From: an uncultured Eubacteriales bacterium
Lineage (GTDB): Bacteria; Bacillota; Clostridia; Oscillospirales; Acutalibacteraceae
Assembly (NCBI GenBank): GCA_934491515.1
Contig: CAKSTF010000006.1
Span: forward strand, 17,728-81,727
DNA: 64,000 bases
Reading direction: 5' to 3'
The position numbers and the translations under genes are program-made. Of this stretch, positions 17,527-27,298 are shown piece by piece. Numbering within the stretch: position 1 is the stretch's first letter; every line of letters begins with the position of its first letter. A model generated the notes under the pieces. That model was not told the origin of the DNA. It saw nothing but the letters and a program-made list of their open reading frames with translations, and searched no databases.

Positions 17527-19008
17527 ATGAAAAAATTGATTTCGGTTTTTTTGGCGGTTGCAATGCTTTTTGCGCTTACCGCCTGCGGCAGTAAAAAAGC
17601 CGATACCGCTTCCGGAAAATTGAATCTTTCGATTTCCGACAAGTACAAGGGGCAGTTCCGCGTGGGATTTGCCCGTATGGAAATTTTACCGGACGATTCT
17701 GTACCTTTGTCAGGCTACGGCAACACGCAAAACCGTATGTCTATCGGTTACCGCGACGTTTTGTATGTGGACGCTACCGCGATATCCGATAAGGATAACA
17801 ACACGGTAATTATTATGGCGTTCGATAACATCGGAATATACAACACCGCCACGAACGAAAACCTTTTAAGTGCGGTTTCAAAGAAAACCGGGGTGCCTGT
17901 AGGTAATATTGCCTGCAATGCGTCGCACACACACTCCGCACCCGATACTTCCATGGCTTCGATAGATACGGTTGCGGATTATATTGTAAAACTTACTAAT
18001 AATTTTGCCGAAGCGGCATACCGGGCTATGAACAACCGCGTTCCGGCTAAAATGTTTATCGGCGAGACCGAGACTGTGGGGCTAAACTTTGTACGCCACT
18101 ATTTTGCGCAGCGTACCACGGGTGAGACAATAGCCCTCGGCGATAACCATAACAGCGTTGACTTTTCGGGCACTATAACAAAGCACACTACCGACGCCGA
18201 CCCCACGCTTTACCTTTTAAAGTTTGAGCGCGAGGGCGAAAAGGACGTTTATCTTACAAACTTCCGCGCGCATCCCACCCTTACAGGCGCTTCCGGCACA
18301 AGTTACGATATTTCATCGGACTTTGTGGGTATCTACCGCGAAGAATTTGAAAAAGCAGTTAAGGACAGTTATTGTTCATATCTTCAGGGCGCGGCGGGCA
18401 ACCTAAACGCTTTCAGCAGAATTGAAAGCGAGACAAAAAGCAGGTATTTCCGCGAGCACGGCAAAATGCTTTCCGAGTATGCCGTAACGCTTTCCAAAAA
18501 TCTTAAAGAGATTGAAACGGGAAAAGTTGCCGCAAAACGCTTTGAGTATGTAGGACAGGTAAACCATACCGAAGATAACAAACTTGCAGCCGCACAAATA
18601 GTTGCCGCGCACTGGAAAACAAGCACCAGCGCTACGGAAACCACGCGTCTTGCGGTTAAATATGATATTGCAAGTCCTTACCACGCAAACGCTATTATCG
18701 CAAAAGCAAAACTCGGCAAAACCCTTAAAATTAATTTGTCGGTTATCGGCATAGGTGATGTGGGTCTTACATTTGTTCCTTTTGAACAGTTTGATACAAA
18801 CGCCATTCAGATACAGGAAGGCTCGCCTTATAAATACACCATTGCAATGGGTTATACTAACGGCGTTATCGGCTACATACCATCTGAATTCGGTTACGAA
18901 TACGGCTGTTACGAATCCGATACCGGCAGATTTGCACCCGGCACGGGCGAGGACATCGCAAACCGACTTGTAAAAGAGTTAAAAACACTTAAGAACACTG
19001 CGAAGTAA
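17527..19008 (+). CDS. Secreted lipoprotein of the neutral/alkaline ceramidase family, copy 2
   Basis: ATG 17527 gives a 493-residue lipoprotein (signal with lipobox ALTACGSKK). It aligns along its whole length with the 10831-12309 product: GQFRVGFARMEILPDDSVPLSGYG, the zinc motif ASHTHSAPDTS, LNFVRHYFAQRTTGE, NFRAHPTLTGAS and EFGYEYGCYESDTG. The upstream in-frame ATG at 17431 would bury the signal peptide and is rejected. The two copies are clearly diverged, so the duplication is not recent. It is followed 20 bp later by the second giant protein gene. The substrate is unknown. Confidence 0.82.
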   Translation: MKKLISVFLAVAMLFALTACGSKKADTASGKLNLSISDKYKGQFRVGFARMEILPDDSVPLSGYGNTQNRMSIGYRDVLYVDATAISDKDNNTVIIMAFDNIGIYNTATNENLLSAVSKKTGVPVGNIACNASHTHSAPDTSMASIDTVADYIVKLTNNFAEAAYRAMNNRVPAKMFIGETETVGLNFVRHYFAQRTTGETIALGDNHNSVDFSGTITKHTTDADPTLYLLKFEREGEKDVYLTNFRAHPTLTGASGTSYDISSDFVGIYREEFEKAVKDSYCSYLQGAAGNLNAFSRIESETKSRYFREHGKMLSEYAVTLSKNLKEIETGKVAAKRFEYVGQVNHTEDNKLAAAQIVAAHWKTSTSATETTRLAVKYDIASPYHANAIIAKAKLGKTLKINLSVIGIGDVGLTFVPFEQFDTNAIQIQEGSPYKYTIAMGYTNGVIGYIPSEFGYEYGCYESDTGRFAPGTGEDIANRLVKELKTLKNTAK

Positions 19009-19028
19009 CGGGAAAGGAGAAACGCATA

Positions 19029-22000
19029 ATGAAAAAAAGTTTTAAAAGTATTCTGCTTTCAAAATGGACGATTATCGCGGCGGCGGTGCTTGTTGTTGCG
19101 GCAGCAGCGACCGTTACGGCGTTAAACTGGAACAACTGGTTTAAAAAGGAAGAGACTGATACCTCTGTCTCGGCTTCAAAAGACCTTTTTATAAACGTTG
19201 ACCGTACCGACTACATATATCAGTACGGCGCAGAAAAAACCACCCGTAAGCCCGATAAAAACGACGGCTATTACCACGTATCGTTTGTTAACGTTACGCA
19301 GGGACGTAAGGTAACGCGCCGTGTTAAAAACCTTAAGGTGCTTAACCAGGTAGACGGCAACGAGATTATGGGTCTTAAACTGGACTCTAACGGCGTGGTT
19401 GTGGGCGTAATCCCGCTTGAAGAAATGGGCGAGACCATATCCGTTCACCGCGCTTACGTTACCGAGGACGCAAAGGACGGTAAAGTTAAACTTTGCACTG
19501 CTTCTGACGGCGACGGTATAGAATACGAATTTGAAATTCCCGACAACATAATAAAACTTGATATTTCAGGTTCTTCGGGTGAAGCCGGAACAAGAATTGA
19601 CGGCAATATACTTGAAGGTGACCGCATAACGGTTCTTTCAAACAAAGACGGCAAGGCAAACTATGTTTTTGTTGACGAACGCACGGTAGTAGGCACCCTT
19701 TATTGGCTGAAAACGCGTATGTGGGACTCCAAACTCGGTGTCAGCACAAGGCCCAGGGACAACGAAGGCTATTGGCACTTTGAACTTGCCGCAAACGGCA
19801 AACTCGACACTTACAAAACAAAGGACGCGGAAATCGCGTCGCTTATGGATAAAAACACCGCGCAGTGCTTCGGTCTTACGGTAGAAGACGGAAATATTAT
19901 AACGGATTACTTCAGTTACAGAACGATCTGCAAGGGTGGTATATTCGCTTCTTACTATACCGTTACCGAAATAGACGGCACAAATATATCGGTTAAAAAG
20001 GTTTCAAGCGGTTCAAACCTCGGTAAGACCGCTACGGGCATTCTTACAAAGAAATGCTATATATACGATGTATCGGGAACTCCTTACACCGATTACGGCG
20101 CTGCTACCGAACTTAAGGTAGGCGACCAGATTCAGGGCGTATACAACGCCAGAAACAAGGTTTGCTATCTTTATGTTGTTGGCGGCAGAACAGTTAGCCC
20201 GAAATCCGACGTTTACTGGAGCACTTCAAGAAAGTGGAGCAACAATACCTGGACCAGAAAGCCCGAGGCGGACGGCAGGTATGTATTCACTCTCGGTATA
20301 GCAAGCAAAGGCGTTGTTGAAGAGTTCTGGACGCGTGACGCAGCGCTTGCAAAGCGTATCGACCAGGATTACGCCGCACCTTGCTTCGGTCTTAAACTGA
20401 ACGGTCACGAAATACTCGACGTTTTCAACGCAAAATATGTAACCGGCGGTATTTCTTACGCATCGTGGTATGTGATTGATTCCATAAACGGAAAAACCGT
20501 AACTGCCAGCAAAACAACCGACGGCAAGACAACAACCGTTTCCGCAGACCTTGCAGACGATTACATCGCGATAAATACAAAGGCAAACTGCAAAAAGGAC
20601 ACCCTGCACGCGGGCGACAAAATACACTGCCTTAAAGATAATATGGGCAATCTGAAAATCGTATATATTATAGAAAAGGCCAATATAGCGGTTAAGACCG
20701 GATATTGCTCGCACTGTAATAAAACGGTTCCGTGGTATGCTTTTACGGGCGCTGCCTCCACAAAGGACGGTATGCACTACGTTTTGACCGAAGACATAAA
20801 ATCCGGTCCGCAGTTTAACGTAGGATCGGCTGCAAACACGCTGTTCAAGTACACGGCGGTTGATACTGTTCTTGACCTTGCGGGTCACAAATATTCCGCA
20901 AAAATGCGCGCGGTTGCCGTGCAGATGCACTGCAAGTTCACACTTATTGACTCGGTGGGCGGCGGCGTTATAACCACCGAAAACCGCGAATATGCGGACA
21001 TGGGCTTCGGCGTATGGCTGCGCAACTTTGCACAGTTTGATATGCGCGGCGGCACCATAGATATGACAGGCTTTAAAAACGTTGCCCTTGCGGGCACATC
21101 GGTTTCCGTATCCGGCGGCGCTACCTTCAATATGTACGACGGCGCTACGATAAAGGGCGGTATGTCCTATTACGGCAAAGGCACCAAGAGTGACGGTAAG
21201 GTTGTTACGGGCGGCGGTGCAGGCGGCAATATTGCGCTTAACACTTCCGGCAAAGCTACCGACAAGGCAACAGGCAAGGTTGTAGAATACGGCGGCGCGG
21301 TATTCAATATGTACGGCGGCACCGTTTCGGGCGGCTACGTTTGCGGAACAGAAGATTACGTTACAACCACCACGTACGGCGGAAACGTTTATATGACAAA
21401 GAACACCGCCTTTAATATGTACGGTGGTACCGTATCAGGCGGCACGGCTGTTGGTACAGGCGGTAATATTGCCAACAACGGCGGCACATTTACAATAAGC
21501 GGCGGCACGGTTACCGGCGGTAAAGCCCTTAAACACCGCAACAAGTCGGGCGGCTGGGGCGACGGCCACGGCGGCAACTTCTATAACTCCGCCAAAATCA
21601 ATGTTAACGGCGGCGTTATAGAAAAAGGCTTCTGCGATAACGGCGCTTTAGGCGGCGGCAACTTCTCTTCTAATACCGATAATTCGATTATAACAATGAC
21701 GGACGGTATCGTAAAAGACGGCGTTTCCGCAGTTAAGGGCGAAGGCAACATATTCCTTTGGAATAAAGCGGGCAGCACCTTTAAAATGTCCGGCGGTACG
21801 GTTACAAACACCACCGCTGCACAGGACGGTATGTTTAACGGCGGCGTTTATGTAAGCAACGGCAAGGTTGAAGTTTCGGGCACGGCAAAGATAACCGGTG
21901 AAAACGACGCAATACTTTACCTTGCAAACAGCAAACCAATCACCGCAACCGATCTTAAAGACGGCGCGCTTATAGTTCTTGATATGAAAACTTCCGGCGT

Positions 22001-23591
22001 GTTTGCCGAAAACGCAAAAGCGTTCAAGGATAACTTCAAGGCCGCCGGCGCCGATTACGGTGTGGATGCAGACGGCGAAAATCTTATCCTTTACAACACC
22101 AAGGAACATATCCACTGCGTGTGCGGTAAGGCGGTTTCAAAGGCAACCGATATAGGCGACCACAAAACCCATGAAAAGGTAAGTTACGAGCCGCTTACAC
22201 AGGCAAAGATAAACGCCTTAGGCAGCAAACTCCCGACAAGCGGCAACTATTATCTTGCGGAAAACATAAACATTATGTATCAGGCGGCAAATACGGGCGA
22301 TATAAACATCTGCTTTAACGGATTTACCATCAACAGCAATACAAGCGGCACGTCCGCAGGCAGACCGTACCTTTTGGGTAATACCAAACCGGCCGCTATG
22401 GATGTTGCCGGCACAACGGAAGTGTCCGTTACGTTTACCGACTGTAAGTCGGGCGGCGGCATTAAAAAGACCGACGCAAAATCAAGCGCATACGGCGCAA
22501 TGCTTATCATAAATGCGAACCATAAAGTAACACTTGATATCTACGGCGGAACATTTGATTCTTCGGGCGTATCCTCTACAAACAGCGGCGGTCTTTTGGC
22601 AATGGCAGGCAGTTCGGTTGCCAATATGTACGGCGGCACGTTTATAGGCGCTTCAAAAGCCAAAGCGGGCGGCAGCGTGTTTATCTCAAGCAAGGACGTT
22701 GTGTTTAACATTTACGAAGGCGAGATTAAAAACGGTAACGCAAACGGCACCGCCGCTACCAAGAACGGAGTTAGTTACAGCAAGGAAATATGGGGCGGTA
22801 ACTTCTATGTTCAGGGAACGCTTAATATGTACGGCGGCAAGATATCCGGCGGCATCGCCAAGGGTGCCGGCGACTACGAAGAGGGATTCGGCGGTAATAT
22901 TTATCTGGGCGCTACCGGCAAGTTCAATCTTAAGGACGGCACGGTAGAAGGCGGCTCTGCTTCCGACGGCGGCAACATCGCTGCAGTAGGCGCTACGGCT
23001 CAGGTCAACGTTTCCGGCGGAACCGTTAAGGACGGTAAAGCAGTACGCCTTGCAAACGACAACGCCATTTCAAGCAACGGCTGGGGCGGAAAAGGCGGTA
23101 ATATATTTGCAAATACCGCAAAAATAACCGTTTCCGGCGGTAAGATTACGGGCGGTTCTTCCAACCATAACGTTCAGGCGGGCGGAAATATTGCTATCAG
23201 AGAAGCCGCTGCCACACTTACGGTAACAGGCGGCGAAATCTCCGGCGGTATTGCCACGGCAAGGGCAAGGGCTGCCAATATCGAAATATACAACGATGCT
23301 ACCGCTAAATTCAGCGGCGGAAAGGTAACGGGCGGTGTGTCACTCCTTAAAGGTAAGGTTGAACTTTCCGGTAAGGCAAACATATCCGGCGGCAGCACAA
23401 ACCTCTTTATTGCAAGCGGTTGCAAAATTACCGTAGGCACGCTTGACAGCACTGCAAATATCGGTATTTCAATGACCGCGCCCGGTAAGTTTGCGGACGC
23501 AGGCAAAGATTATGCAGCAAACTTTACCTCCGACAGCAGCGCATATAAGGTAGACGTTGACGGCAGCGGACTTAAACTTGCAGCCAACTGA
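19029..23591 (+). CDS. Giant membrane-anchored repeat-module/beta-helix surface protein, copy 2
   Basis: A 1520-residue paralogue of the 12332-17155 product with the same architecture. It has an N-terminal membrane anchor ending TVTALNWNNWF, three modules (about residues 50-555; openings SKDLFINVDRTDY, GTLYWLKTRMW and SDVYWSTSRKW), a CxxC knuckle YCSHCNK near residue 560, and two glycine-rich beta-helix domains (about 575-985 and 1050-1515) separated by a HIHCVCGK linker. The beta-helix parts differ in repeat number from copy 1 (87 residues shorter overall), as expected from repeat slippage. The start follows AAAGGAG. It ends before a bidirectional terminator. Confidence 0.8.
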   Translation: MKKSFKSILLSKWTIIAAAVLVVAAAATVTALNWNNWFKKEETDTSVSASKDLFINVDRTDYIYQYGAEKTTRKPDKNDGYYHVSFVNVTQGRKVTRRVKNLKVLNQVDGNEIMGLKLDSNGVVVGVIPLEEMGETISVHRAYVTEDAKDGKVKLCTASDGDGIEYEFEIPDNIIKLDISGSSGEAGTRIDGNILEGDRITVLSNKDGKANYVFVDERTVVGTLYWLKTRMWDSKLGVSTRPRDNEGYWHFELAANGKLDTYKTKDAEIASLMDKNTAQCFGLTVEDGNIITDYFSYRTICKGGIFASYYTVTEIDGTNISVKKVSSGSNLGKTATGILTKKCYIYDVSGTPYTDYGAATELKVGDQIQGVYNARNKVCYLYVVGGRTVSPKSDVYWSTSRKWSNNTWTRKPEADGRYVFTLGIASKGVVEEFWTRDAALAKRIDQDYAAPCFGLKLNGHEILDVFNAKYVTGGISYASWYVIDSINGKTVTASKTTDGKTTTVSADLADDYIAINTKANCKKDTLHAGDKIHCLKDNMGNLKIVYIIEKANIAVKTGYCSHCNKTVPWYAFTGAASTKDGMHYVLTEDIKSGPQFNVGSAANTLFKYTAVDTVLDLAGHKYSAKMRAVAVQMHCKFTLIDSVGGGVITTENREYADMGFGVWLRNFAQFDMRGGTIDMTGFKNVALAGTSVSVSGGATFNMYDGATIKGGMSYYGKGTKSDGKVVTGGGAGGNIALNTSGKATDKATGKVVEYGGAVFNMYGGTVSGGYVCGTEDYVTTTTYGGNVYMTKNTAFNMYGGTVSGGTAVGTGGNIANNGGTFTISGGTVTGGKALKHRNKSGGWGDGHGGNFYNSAKINVNGGVIEKGFCDNGALGGGNFSSNTDNSIITMTDGIVKDGVSAVKGEGNIFLWNKAGSTFKMSGGTVTNTTAAQDGMFNGGVYVSNGKVEVSGTAKITGENDAILYLANSKPITATDLKDGALIVLDMKTSGVFAENAKAFKDNFKAAGADYGVDADGENLILYNTKEHIHCVCGKAVSKATDIGDHKTHEKVSYEPLTQAKINALGSKLPTSGNYYLAENINIMYQAANTGDINICFNGFTINSNTSGTSAGRPYLLGNTKPAAMDVAGTTEVSVTFTDCKSGGGIKKTDAKSSAYGAMLIINANHKVTLDIYGGTFDSSGVSSTNSGGLLAMAGSSVANMYGGTFIGASKAKAGGSVFISSKDVVFNIYEGEIKNGNANGTAATKNGVSYSKEIWGGNFYVQGTLNMYGGKISGGIAKGAGDYEEGFGGNIYLGATGKFNLKDGTVEGGSASDGGNIAAVGATAQVNVSGGTVKDGKAVRLANDNAISSNGWGGKGGNIFANTAKITVSGGKITGGSSNHNVQAGGNIAIREAAATLTVTGGEISGGIATARARAANIEIYNDATAKFSGGKVTGGVSLLKGKVELSGKANISGGSTNLFIASGCKITVGTLDSTANIGISMTAPGKFADAGKDYAANFTSDSSAYKVDVDGSGLKLAAN

Positions 23592-23615
23592 GATTTCTTA
23601 AAACAGGTATAAAAC

Positions 23616-23652
23616 AAAAAGGCATCTGATTTTTAAAATCAGATGCCTTTTT
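23616..23652. terminator. Bidirectional terminator between convergent genes
   Basis: GGCATCTGATTTT (23621-23633 region) pairs with AAAATCAGATGCC (23635-23647). An A-run precedes it and a T-run follows, so it works for the rightward beta-helix gene and the leftward kinase operon. Confidence 0.92.
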
Positions 23653-23663
23653 ATGTTGCTGTA

Positions 23664-25160
23664 TCAGAAGTGAAGTGCCGTTATCGCACGGTCAAGTTTA
23701 AGATATTTTTCGTAAAGTTTTCCGTAAATCTCGGCGTCCTTTACATTCGGCGTGTAAGAATCTTTAAGTTTTACCGCGCGCATTACAAGAATTGGTACTT
23801 CGCCCAGTCCCAGTGCGTTTGCGCAAAGTATCGCGGCACCCAGTGAGGTTGATTCCTTGTTATCGGTGGTTATAAGCGTGCTGCCCGTAACCGACGCCTT
23901 GATTTTTGACCATTCCGCATCGCGCGCGCCGCCGCCCAAAGAACGTATTTCGTGTATGGCTATTCCTGCTTTTTTGAAACTTTCAAGATTTTCACGCAGC
24001 ATATACGAAACGCCTTCCATAATCGCACGGATAAAGTGACCTTTTTTTGTGTTAATGGAAACGCCGTAAAAACATCCGCGAACATCGGGGCAAAAATCGG
24101 GCATTGCCTTTCCGGCAAAATGCGGCAGCATTATAAGTCCGTCTGAACCAGGTGCGATTTCGCTTGCAAGCGAACTCATATAATCATAGGCGTTAAGGGA
24201 GGAATTACGGCAGCCGTCGGTGGCGGCTATAAATTCATCCTTAAACCATTTCATTATTATTGCGGCAGTGGCGTTGTACGCAAGTGCCAGATACTTGCCG
24301 TTATAATGCGTGTAATACTGAAGCGCCACACCTGTGTTAAAATCGGGTTTGTCGGCGGTGGCGGCAACGGTAAGACATGTGCCTGTAGTTTCGGTAACAA
24401 TGCCGCTTTCAATATTTCCTGCACCGATAGCGCTTGAAGTTTGGTCCATGGCGGTAAGCACCACAGGTATACCTGCAGGCAGGGAAGTATCGCGCGCGGC
24501 GGAATCGGTCACGGTACCGGCAATACTTCCGCAGGGCATAACTTCGGGAAGAAGGTCGGCTGAAGCACCGGCAAGATTTAAAAACTCGTCGCAATATCTG
24601 CGCGCGGTAATGTTGTAATATCCCGTAGAGCATATAAGCGAATGTTCCGTGCTTATAACGCCCGTAAGTTTGTATACAAGATAATCCTCAAGCAAAAGCA
24701 CTTTGGAAACTTTACCGCCCGTGTTTTTATCCGATAAAACCATTTTAAGTTTTGCAAGCGGTAACGCACCGCCGATTTCCGGCATGCCGGTTGTTTTGTA
24801 AAACTTTTCGGCTGATATGTTTTCGGATAAGAACGCCGCTTCGCTTTCCGCACGGTCGTCAAGCCAGACTATTGCAGGGCGCAGCGGATCACCGTGCCTG
24901 TCAAGAACTATGCTGGTTTCGCCCTGAGTGGTGATGCCGCAGGCAACAACGTTTTCTTTTGATACATTGCCTGAAAAAAGTTTTTTTATGCTTTTGCACA
25001 TACCGTCCCAATAAATAAGAGGGTCGGCTTCAACAATATGTTCGCCGCGCGTATCAAGTGCGTATTCCGCGGTGCTGCTGTCAATCAGGTTGAAATCGGT
25101 GTCAAAAGCGCAGCATTTCATAGAAGTCGTACCGACGTCGAAAGTAAGTATTATATCCAT
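23664..25160 (-). CDS. FGGY-family carbohydrate kinase, second copy (xylulokinase-like)
   Basis: The 498-residue protein begins MDIILTFDVGTTSMKCCAFD (ATP-binding strand). It has GITTQGETSIV near residue 80, the presumed catalytic Asp in LTAMDQTSSAIGAGN near residue 243, and the C-terminal motif IRSLGGGARDAEWSKIKAS. It is the third gene of a leftward run (DUF1080-like, AraR-like regulator, kinase), starting 12 bp after the regulator stop. It is only moderately similar to the kinase at 3548-5002, so it probably has a different substrate. It likely phosphorylates a sugar released or isomerised by the divergent GH4/FucI-like operon (inference). Confidence 0.88.
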   Translation of the reverse strand: MDIILTFDVGTTSMKCCAFDTDFNLIDSSTAEYALDTRGEHIVEADPLIYWDGMCKSIKKLFSGNVSKENVVACGITTQGETSIVLDRHGDPLRPAIVWLDDRAESEAAFLSENISAEKFYKTTGMPEIGGALPLAKLKMVLSDKNTGGKVSKVLLLEDYLVYKLTGVISTEHSLICSTGYYNITARRYCDEFLNLAGASADLLPEVMPCGSIAGTVTDSAARDTSLPAGIPVVLTAMDQTSSAIGAGNIESGIVTETTGTCLTVAATADKPDFNTGVALQYYTHYNGKYLALAYNATAAIIMKWFKDEFIAATDGCRNSSLNAYDYMSSLASEIAPGSDGLIMLPHFAGKAMPDFCPDVRGCFYGVSINTKKGHFIRAIMEGVSYMLRENLESFKKAGIAIHEIRSLGGGARDAEWSKIKASVTGSTLITTDNKESTSLGAAILCANALGLGEVPILVMRAVKLKDSYTPNVKDAEIYGKLYEKYLKLDRAITALHF

Positions 25161-25171
25161 AATTTCACCTT

Positions 25172-26269
25172 TTAAAAGTTTTCCGTTTTCGCGATTGCAC
25201 AGGATTCGCGAACGCGAAGGTTAGGAGATAAAACAGTGCGCATCTCAATACCGGAACGATGTTCGATAAGTTCAATAAGATTTTGCGCGGCGGTGCGGCC
25301 TATCTGTTCTTTCGGGTGTATAACGGTGGTCATCTGCGGATATGTAGCCTTTGCAAGAATAGTATCGTCGAATCCTATAACCGATACGTCCTGCGGAATT
25401 TTTATTCCCGCGCCCGAAAGTATTCTGAAAGTTTTAAGCGCAACTTCATCGTTGTAATTGAATACGGCGGTGACCTTTTCGTCATTTATAACCGAGATGA
25501 GTTTTTCGGGCAGGGTAATGTCCTTTTCCACCGCAAACAAAGGGGTAAGCCCCTGTTCTTTCAGAACAGAGTTGAAACCTTCAAAACGTGGCTTGTTTTC
25601 GGTGAATTTGCTGCAGCATACCATTGCAAACTTTTCGTGCCCTAAAGATATTAGATGCTCCGCTGCAAGACGGCCTGCGCCGTAATCGTCAAACATAACG
25701 CTGTAACAGGGGATTTCGTCGGGCATACAGTCTATCGCAATGCAGGGGATCGAGCGCTGCTGAACCGAAAGCATAATGTTTTTAAAGCGTTCTGTAATAG
25801 GCTCTACATAGTGTGAAGGCTGAAGAATTATCCCCGAACAGTTGCCCTGTAAGATCTGCTCAAGTATGTCGCAGATTGTACTTTGACTATCCTGCGTGTC
25901 GTGTATAACGAATTGGTAGTTTTTCTGCGTCAGCACGTCCGCAATACTTTTAATGTAGTATGAAGAAAAGTATGCGTATGTAACGTCCAGCAGAACGTGC
26001 ACCTTGCCGGTGACCGCCGTGCCTGCCCTAAAGCATACGAACGTTCCTTTTCCGTGCTGCTTTTGTACGTAGTTTTCATTAACAAGCTGCGAAAGCGCCG
26101 CGCGCACCGTCATACGGCTAAGCCCCAAAGATTCGGCAAGTTCATTTTCGCTGGGTATCTTTTCGCCGTAACCTATTTTTCCGTTGCGTATGTCCTGCTG
26201 CATCGCTTCTTTAAGCTGTGCGTATAAAGGCAGGGGATTGCCCCTGTCAATCAAATATTCAAACTTCAT
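25172..26269 (-). CDS. AraR-type transcriptional regulator (GntR DNA-binding domain plus LacI-like sensor)
   Basis: The 365-residue protein has a GntR-type winged helix at about residues 10-78 (PLYAQLKEAMQQDIRNGKI, then KIPSENELAESLGLSRMTVRAAL). A periplasmic-binding-like ligand domain follows from about residue 90 (VFNYNDEVALKTFRIL, DVSVIGFDDTILAKATYPQMTTV). This domain order and length match Bacillus AraR. Such proteins repress sugar genes until a sugar binds. Two matching inverted-repeat operators at 26955 and 27273 overlap or follow the two divergent promoters, so it probably controls its own operon and the 27392-42964 operon. AGGAGG precedes the ATG. Confidence 0.9.
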   Translation of the reverse strand: MKFEYLIDRGNPLPLYAQLKEAMQQDIRNGKIGYGEKIPSENELAESLGLSRMTVRAALSQLVNENYVQKQHGKGTFVCFRAGTAVTGKVHVLLDVTYAYFSSYYIKSIADVLTQKNYQFVIHDTQDSQSTICDILEQILQGNCSGIILQPSHYVEPITERFKNIMLSVQQRSIPCIAIDCMPDEIPCYSVMFDDYGAGRLAAEHLISLGHEKFAMVCCSKFTENKPRFEGFNSVLKEQGLTPLFAVEKDITLPEKLISVINDEKVTAVFNYNDEVALKTFRILSGAGIKIPQDVSVIGFDDTILAKATYPQMTTVIHPKEQIGRTAAQNLIELIEHRSGIEMRTVLSPNLRVRESCAIAKTENF

Positions 26270-26281
26270 AACGCTTCCTCC

Positions 26282-26905
26282 TTAAAATTCGGGGATGTAC
26301 TCGTCGGCAGTTTCTGCCCAAACGGCTTTGCGTATTTTAAAATTTCTGAATTTCAGTTTTGCACAATATGCTTCAAATCCCACAAGTCCGTGCTTTTTGA
26401 AATCAATAGGCTCAGGGTCGGTAACTTCAAGCACAAGCTTGCCGTCAACGGCAACAAAAATATGCCCGTCAATACTGCCGCACTGTATACGGTATATGCG
26501 CCCCGCTTCAAACTTAAAAAGTGGCGTTGCTGCATTAAGCACATACTCCGGTGATTTTTCAAAACCCACTTTGCCATGCCACCAGCCTTCAAGACCCACC
26601 ACATAAGCAATATCGCGCGTGTTTGTTTCAAAGTTCCAGCTGCCGTTCCACATAACGTTTATATCGTGCGAACAGGGAAGTACCGTTGCGGCTTCAAAAT
26701 CAAGTATCACATTTTCGTTATAACTATTTTTGGATATCGCCATTCCCGGAAAATTACCGCGGTTTTCACCGATAAGCCAACCTTCCTCTACGCGCCACTT
26801 GCCGCCGCACACCGTAAAGTCATCCTTAAAAGAATTTTCCGTAAAGGGCTTATCATATAATATAGGGCAATGATCGGGATCAATTTCTTTTTTCAAAAGT
26901 ATCAT
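26282..26905 (-). CDS. DUF1080/LamG-like beta-sandwich protein
   Basis: ATG 26905-26903 was chosen over the longer frame because AGGAGG lies just upstream, giving 207 residues. The protein has no signal peptide. Its C-terminal half reads IFVAVDGKLVLEVTDPEPI, KKHGLVGFEAYCAKLKFRNFKIRKA, a pattern typical of the DUF1080 (3-keto-disaccharide hydrolase-like) concanavalin fold. The central region is rich in Trp (MWNGSWNFETN, GLEGWWHGK), as in carbohydrate-binding sandwiches. It is the first gene of the regulator/kinase operon. A sugar-modifying or -binding role is likely but the activity is not determined. Confidence 0.65.
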   Translation of the reverse strand: MILLKKEIDPDHCPILYDKPFTENSFKDDFTVCGGKWRVEEGWLIGENRGNFPGMAISKNSYNENVILDFEAATVLPCSHDINVMWNGSWNFETNTRDIAYVVGLEGWWHGKVGFEKSPEYVLNAATPLFKFEAGRIYRIQCGSIDGHIFVAVDGKLVLEVTDPEPIDFKKHGLVGFEAYCAKLKFRNFKIRKAVWAETADEYIPEF

Positions 26906-26954
26906 AAGCCGGTTCCTCCTATGAATATGTTTGTAAAAGAGAAAATAGTGCACA

Positions 26955-26980
26955 ACTTGTATAAACATCTGTACAATGTG
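26955..26980. promoter_or_regulatory. Operator 1 for the AraR-like regulator
   Basis: AACTTGTAT, eight bases, GTACAATGT forms an imperfect dyad and shares AACTTGTAyrAACATC with operator 2. It lies immediately downstream of the leftward -10 box, so bound protein would block transcription (inference). Confidence 0.6.
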
Positions 26981-26985
26981 GCTTT

Positions 26986-27013
26986 ATTATAGCATACAAT
27001 CTGAAAATTTCAA
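26986..27013 (-). promoter_or_regulatory. Promoter of the DUF1080-like/AraR-like/kinase operon
   Basis: On the minus strand TTGAAA (27013-27008), 16 bp, TATAAT (26991-26986). Confidence 0.7.
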
Positions 27014-27201
27014 GTTTTTTTGTCGTAGTATAAACGCCGATACAGTCTGAAAAAGGAAATTTTACAGTGCGCTTTTAACAGATAAAGGGAGAAAACGGCA
27101 GGTTTTTTCCATTATCAGGAAAGTTGGATAATGAATCAAACAAAAACTGACAATACAACTATAGCAATATTAACAAACAATAATTTTTTTGTTGAATTTG
27201 C

Positions 27202-27230
27202 TTGAAAAGCACCCACTTTTGTGTTATTTT
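27202..27230 (+). promoter_or_regulatory. Candidate promoter of the 12-gene GH4-to-ABC operon
   Basis: TTGAAA (27202-27207), 17 bp, TATTTT (27225-27230), with operator 2 about 40 bp downstream. Confidence 0.5.
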
Positions 27231-27272
27231 ATGTTATGTAAAAGAGAAAAAACGTTTGTGTTAATGTTGGAT

Positions 27273-27298
27273 AACTTGTACGAACATCAGTATAAGTT
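27273..27298. promoter_or_regulatory. Operator 2 for the AraR-like regulator
   Basis: AACTTGTAC, eight bases, GTATAAGTT: arms match in 8 of 9 positions. Its left part TTGTACGAACAT resembles the Bacillus AraR box TTGTNCGTACAA in 10 of 12 positions (from memory of the published consensus). Confidence 0.65.
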
